Assembly: GCA_027325115.1 (NCBI GenBank)
Contig: DAHWFG010000565.1
Coordinates: 1 to 36,440 of the forward strand
Direction: 5' to 3'
DNA length: 36,440 nucleotides
Origin: JAKBCQ01 sp021807585
GTDB taxonomy: Bacteria > Planctomycetota > Planctomycetia > Isosphaerales > Isosphaeraceae
The position numbers and the translations under genes were made by a program. Below, one piece after another: positions 33,669-36,440 of the stretch. The notes below the pieces were generated by a model. It searched no databases. It was not told the DNA's origin and saw nothing but the letters and a program-made list of their open reading frames with translations. The first letter of the stretch is position 1; every line of letters begins with the position of its first letter.

Positions 33669-35027
33669 GTGCGCCGAACGAGTTGGTGTCGGTGGTTGCT
33701 GATCGTCGCGATCTGTGCGCCCGGGTGGGGCTGCGCGATGGTGCGCGTCAATAACCCGAATCGCGACTTGAAGCCATGCGACGAGGGTTTGGCCAAAACC
33801 GACGACGGTTGGCTGCTCGGCATCCGTCGCTATTCGCCCGCGTTCCCGGATGCCGGCAAGATGCCCGTCGTCTTGTGTCACGGGCTCGGCTTAAACGGAA
33901 CGTTCTGGACGATCACCGACAATCACCTTCCAAGTCAGCTTGCCAAAAGAGGTTACGACGTCTTCGTCGTCGATATGAGGGGCTCGGGCGGAAGCCGACG
34001 AGCGGGCGCGGTCGGCGTCATCAACAGCGGATTACGACAAACACCGATTCCTGAAATCGGTAATCGTGAATGGACGATCGACGACGAAACGTGGCACGAC
34101 GTCCCGGCGATCCTCGCCTACGTTCGGGATAAAACGGGTTCCGAGCACGTCAACTGGATCGGACATAGCCTTGGTGGTTTACTTATGTTCCCCTATTTGG
34201 AGCAAGCGCCCGATCGCGAGCGGATCGCCAATTTCGTGGGAATGGGTTGCGCCGCGGTGCTCGTCACGGCGCCCAAGACGAAGATGCTCCGCGCGAGTGA
34301 AAGCCTTCGCGGATTGATGCTCGTCTTAAGCACAAGTCGGATCGCTCGGCCGATGCGCGTCGCGCGCCCTCCAGGGCTCGAAAAGATCGACAGCCTCTAT
34401 TACAACGCGGCGAATGTCGATCAGCAAACAATTTCACGTTTTTATGGGTTTACGCTTGAAGATCCGGGGCCGGGCGCATTGAAACAGTTCGCTCCGTTCA
34501 TGAAATACGGGCATTATGTCTCGGCCGACGGTCGCGTCGATTATGCGTCGCAACTGAATCGGATTAGCGCCCCCACGCTTTTAATCGCGGGTGAAACCGA
34601 CATCATGGACGACATTCCGTCGATGCTGCGCACGTATCAGGCGATCGGATCGAGCGATAAAACGCTGAAACGTTACGGCAAACGCGACGGCCAAATCGAC
34701 GATTACGGCCACTGCGACCTTGTTTGGAGTCGCCACGCGCCTGAGGAAATCTTCCCGGAAATCATCGACTGGCTCGATAAACGTCAGCCGTTCGCGTCGC
34801 CGCAATCACCCGCTCATCCGTCGCCTCAGGCCGACGCGGGGTCGCATCCCGCCGGGATCCGATCCGCAACTCGATCCGGCGCAACCGGATCGCCCGACGT
34901 CGTTTCAACAAGCCTCAACCCCGGCGGCGGGGACGAGGAATTGCTCGACGCAGATGAGCGACCACGTCTCAAGACGCTCGGCGAGCCGCCGCAAATCCCC
35001 CAGGGATTCAAATCGAGCGTTCGCTAA
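33669..35027 (+). CDS. Alpha/beta hydrolase, probably exported
   Basis: A protein of about 452 residues. The N-terminus (WLLIVAICAPGWGCAM) looks like a signal sequence, possibly a lipoprotein with Cys at about 23, though the lipobox is not canonical. An alpha/beta hydrolase fold follows with the oxyanion motif CHGLGLNG (71-78), the nucleophile elbow GHSLGG (Ser168, counting from a TTG at 33666), a probable acid in AGETDIMDD and the catalytic His in YGHCD. It resembles lipase/esterase-type members with a long lid insertion; the substrate is unknown. The last 70 residues are Pro/Ser/Ala-rich low complexity and run 123 bp into the convergent NUDIX gene. I prefer the GTG at 33669 with AAAGGA about 10 nt upstream; the adjacent TTG at 33666 is equally possible. 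Confidence 0.87.
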   Translation: MRRTSWCRWLLIVAICAPGWGCAMVRVNNPNRDLKPCDEGLAKTDDGWLLGIRRYSPAFPDAGKMPVVLCHGLGLNGTFWTITDNHLPSQLAKRGYDVFVVDMRGSGGSRRAGAVGVINSGLRQTPIPEIGNREWTIDDETWHDVPAILAYVRDKTGSEHVNWIGHSLGGLLMFPYLEQAPDRERIANFVGMGCAAVLVTAPKTKMLRASESLRGLMLVLSTSRIARPMRVARPPGLEKIDSLYYNAANVDQQTISRFYGFTLEDPGPGALKQFAPFMKYGHYVSADGRVDYASQLNRISAPTLLIAGETDIMDDIPSMLRTYQAIGSSDKTLKRYGKRDGQIDDYGHCDLVWSRHAPEEIFPEIIDWLDKRQPFASPQSPAHPSPQADAGSHPAGIRSATRSGATGSPDVVSTSLNPGGGDEELLDADERPRLKTLGEPPQIPQGFKSSVR

Positions 35028-35537
35028 ACCCTCCTCGCGCGGCGAAACGAAAGGCTCGTCGAGGTCGTAAACGTGGACGACCCCGAGATGCACCGCGCCC
35101 ACCGCGTTCGAATCATCGTTGATCAAACCGACACATGTCAACATCCCGCTCGACCCGATCTCGACCTCCTCATCGAGCTCGCGGCGCAGCCCTTGTTCAT
35201 AGGCGTCGCGGGTTTTACCCCCGTCGACGTCGGTCTCCGAAACGTGACCGCCGACGCCGATCGAACGCAGCGCGTGGAGTCGCTCCTCCCCCTGCGATTT
35301 CCCCCTCGTGTAGCAAAACACATGATCTCCCGAGCGAAAGATCACATAAGGAATGATTTGCTTAAACGACGGATCGTCCTCGACCTCCGATCGCGGCCGA
35401 AACGACACGAGTTCGGGGGTGAGGAGCGCGTCGAGGTAGCGATCGGCCTCGGGCGAAAAACCCTGAAATCGCCCGAGCCGGTCGAGCTCGGCCGAGGGAA
35501 CAACCAACACTCGCTCGGTTTTCACGGCGACGCTCAT
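34905..35537 (-). CDS. NUDIX hydrolase
   Basis: A 210-residue protein with a Nudix box: GGHVSETD (96-103), a short insert, and RRELDEEVEI (118-127), which supplies the REXXEE metal ligands. N-terminal and flanking sequence (ERVLVVPSAELDRLGRFQG, DDPSFKQIIPYVIF, LINDDSNAVGAVHLGVVHVYDL, LETWSLIC) matches a conserved bacterial NUDIX subgroup I remember ending near LETWSQIC. The true C-terminus therefore probably lies near 34905, and the overlap with the hydrolase is real on this side. Such enzymes cleave nucleoside diphosphate-linked compounds; the substrate is unknown. The start has GAGG about 10 nt upstream. Confidence 0.92.
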   Translation of the reverse strand: MSVAVKTERVLVVPSAELDRLGRFQGFSPEADRYLDALLTPELVSFRPRSEVEDDPSFKQIIPYVIFRSGDHVFCYTRGKSQGEERLHALRSIGVGGHVSETDVDGGKTRDAYEQGLRRELDEEVEIGSSGMLTCVGLINDDSNAVGAVHLGVVHVYDLDEPFVSPREEGLANARFESLGDLRRLAERLETWSLICVEQFLVPAAGVEAC

Positions 35538-35844
35538 CGGTACCGATCCTCAAAAGAAGAATCATTCAATAGACGAATATAAGCGAACCTAGAACGACGC
35601 GACGCGCCCCGAGAGCCCGGGGAGGTTGCGGTTCGGTTTCAGGATCGTAACTTACAGACGAGCGTTCGCCGCGTCGAGCCCTCGCCGATCAGATTATACT
35701 TTATAAAATCTTTTAATTAGTTAAAATCTTATATTAAAGGACGAGCGGCGCGTCGGAACGATCGGGTTCGCGGTTGCGTTCGCCTCGGCCGACTCGGTAT
35801 GCTTTGCGGCTTGACGTTCGGGAAAAGAAAGGATTCGAAGATCG
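35538..35844. other. Divergent intergenic region before the methyltransferase
   Basis: About 307 bp. A very AT-rich stretch at 35690-35740 (with TATACT, TATAAA and TATATT strings) is the likely promoter zone for the plus-strand methyltransferase, but I could not find a matching -35. A short GC stem (CCCCG and CGGGG, near 35605-35622) precedes it. No gene seen. Confidence 0.45.
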
Positions 35845-36440
35845 ATGAACCCTTATCGCGATGCATTTTACAACCGCCAGGCCGAATGGCACGGCTACAC
35901 GAGTCTTGAATTCGCCGAGGGGAAGCACCGCGAGCGGGTCAAATATTACGATTGGTACACCCAAGGATGGTTGCCCGACGATCGCTCGGTTCCAATCCTC
36001 GACGTCGGCTGCGGAAGCGGTCAGTTCTTGTATTTCCTGCGCGAGCGAGGGTTTACAAACGCCGCCGGGATCGATCTCGACGCGGCTCAGATCGAGATCG
36101 CGCGCGGCCTCGGCCTCGACGCACGGAAGGCGACCGCGACCGAACATCTTCAAGCGAATCCCGATCAATCCTACGGCTTGATCTCGATGCTCGATATTCT
36201 TGAGCATTTTACGCGTGAAGAATTGTTCCCACTTTTGGAGACGATCGTCGCCAGGCTCGCTCTCGGCGGGCGCCTGATCGCGAGCGTCCCCAACGCCGAC
36301 AGTCCCGAGGCTTCGCGGTCGATTTACGCCGACATCACCCACGAGATCGCCTTCACCCCCACCTCGCTCGCCGAGTTGTTCTTTTGCCACGGGCTCAAAC
36401 TCGTCGAACTGCGCGACCCCTGGCCCGCCCCCGTCACGCC
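35845..36440 (+). CDS. Class I SAM-dependent methyltransferase (3' truncated by window)
   Basis: The frame opens at ATG 35845 and stays open to the window edge, giving 198 residues so far. Motif I is ILDVGCGSG (51-59), the acidic SAM-ribose residue lies in GIDLD (75-79), the post-II segment is MLDILEHF (115-122), and GGRLIASVPN (141-150) is the usual beta-5 strand. The downstream DITHEIAFTPTSLAELF resembles methyltransferases found in polysaccharide and O-antigen clusters, so a glycan or lipid substrate is possible, but it cannot be read here. AAAGGA lies about 11 nt before the ATG. The antisense frame here (35734-36390, minus) is a shadow. Confidence 0.88.
   Translation, partial: MNPYRDAFYNRQAEWHGYTSLEFAEGKHRERVKYYDWYTQGWLPDDRSVPILDVGCGSGQFLYFLRERGFTNAAGIDLDAAQIEIARGLGLDARKATATEHLQANPDQSYGLISMLDILEHFTREELFPLLETIVARLALGGRLIASVPNADSPEASRSIYADITHEIAFTPTSLAELFFCHGLKLVELRDPWPAPVT

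Noticed and set aside
35734..36390. 218-codon minus-strand ORF at the right edge
   Set aside because: Antisense to the methyltransferase, which shows SAM motifs and stays open to the window end.

Overview
The window looks like chromosomal DNA of a planctomycete (Planctomycetota, probably class Planctomycetia; I cannot place the order). The evidence is the gene repertoire: a PVC-type dehydrogenase with HEAT repeats and a C-terminal CxxCH haem domain, a Tat-exported Gfo/Idh/MocA oxidoreductase, an ECF sigma factor coupled to a FecR-LamG membrane protein, a second ECF sigma factor with a C-terminal membrane anchor, and an LL-diaminopimelate aminotransferase. I see no rRNA, tRNA, CRISPR array, insertion sequence, prophage or integrase.

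Layout. Bases 2-187 hold the last codons of an outer-membrane porin, converging on a minus-strand run: a FAD/Fe-S oxidoreductase (216-3131), the SGNH/PVC-dehydrogenase/HEAT/cytochrome protein (3543-6911), a Gfo/Idh/MocA oxidoreductase (7056-8504), a FecR-LamG membrane protein (8722-10392) and its overlapping ECF sigma factor (10385-10915). From about 10.9 to 12.4 kb there is sparse DNA with a small zinc-ribbon gene, a doubtful small ORF and a large imperfect hairpin. Next come RNase R (12429-14753) and a YhaM-like HD exoribonuclease (14794-15819), probably one RNA-decay operon. Upstream of them is an unusual patatin phospholipase with transmembrane helices inside the lipase domain and a GAF-like C-terminus (16534-18777), which overlaps a 67-codon ORF (16334-16537). 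An ammonium transporter with a clear terminator follows (19041-20594).

On the plus strand lie a large TPR protein (21165-23702), a YebC-family protein (23842-24579) and dapL (24687-25868), closed by a strong terminator. On the minus strand lies a gliding-type ABC system: ATPase (30490-31221), fused GldF/GldG permease (27582-30329) and a DUF4340 protein (25973-27490). The right end holds a membrane-anchored ECF sigma factor (31616-33310), an alpha/beta hydrolase (33669-35027) that overlaps a convergent NUDIX gene (34905-35537), and the start of a methyltransferase cut by the window edge (35845-36440).

Two window-wide signals go beyond gene calling. The hexamer CGATCG, and the HIP1-like GCGATCGC, is far more frequent than composition predicts. 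Many otherwise GC3-rich genes also carry short pockets (about 30-70 nt) in which nearly every codon ends in A or T and the otherwise scarce TTA, ATA and AGA codons appear. The most system-like candidate is the patatin-TM-GAF gene with its coupled small ORF. Its function is unknown, and I do not claim it is a defence system.
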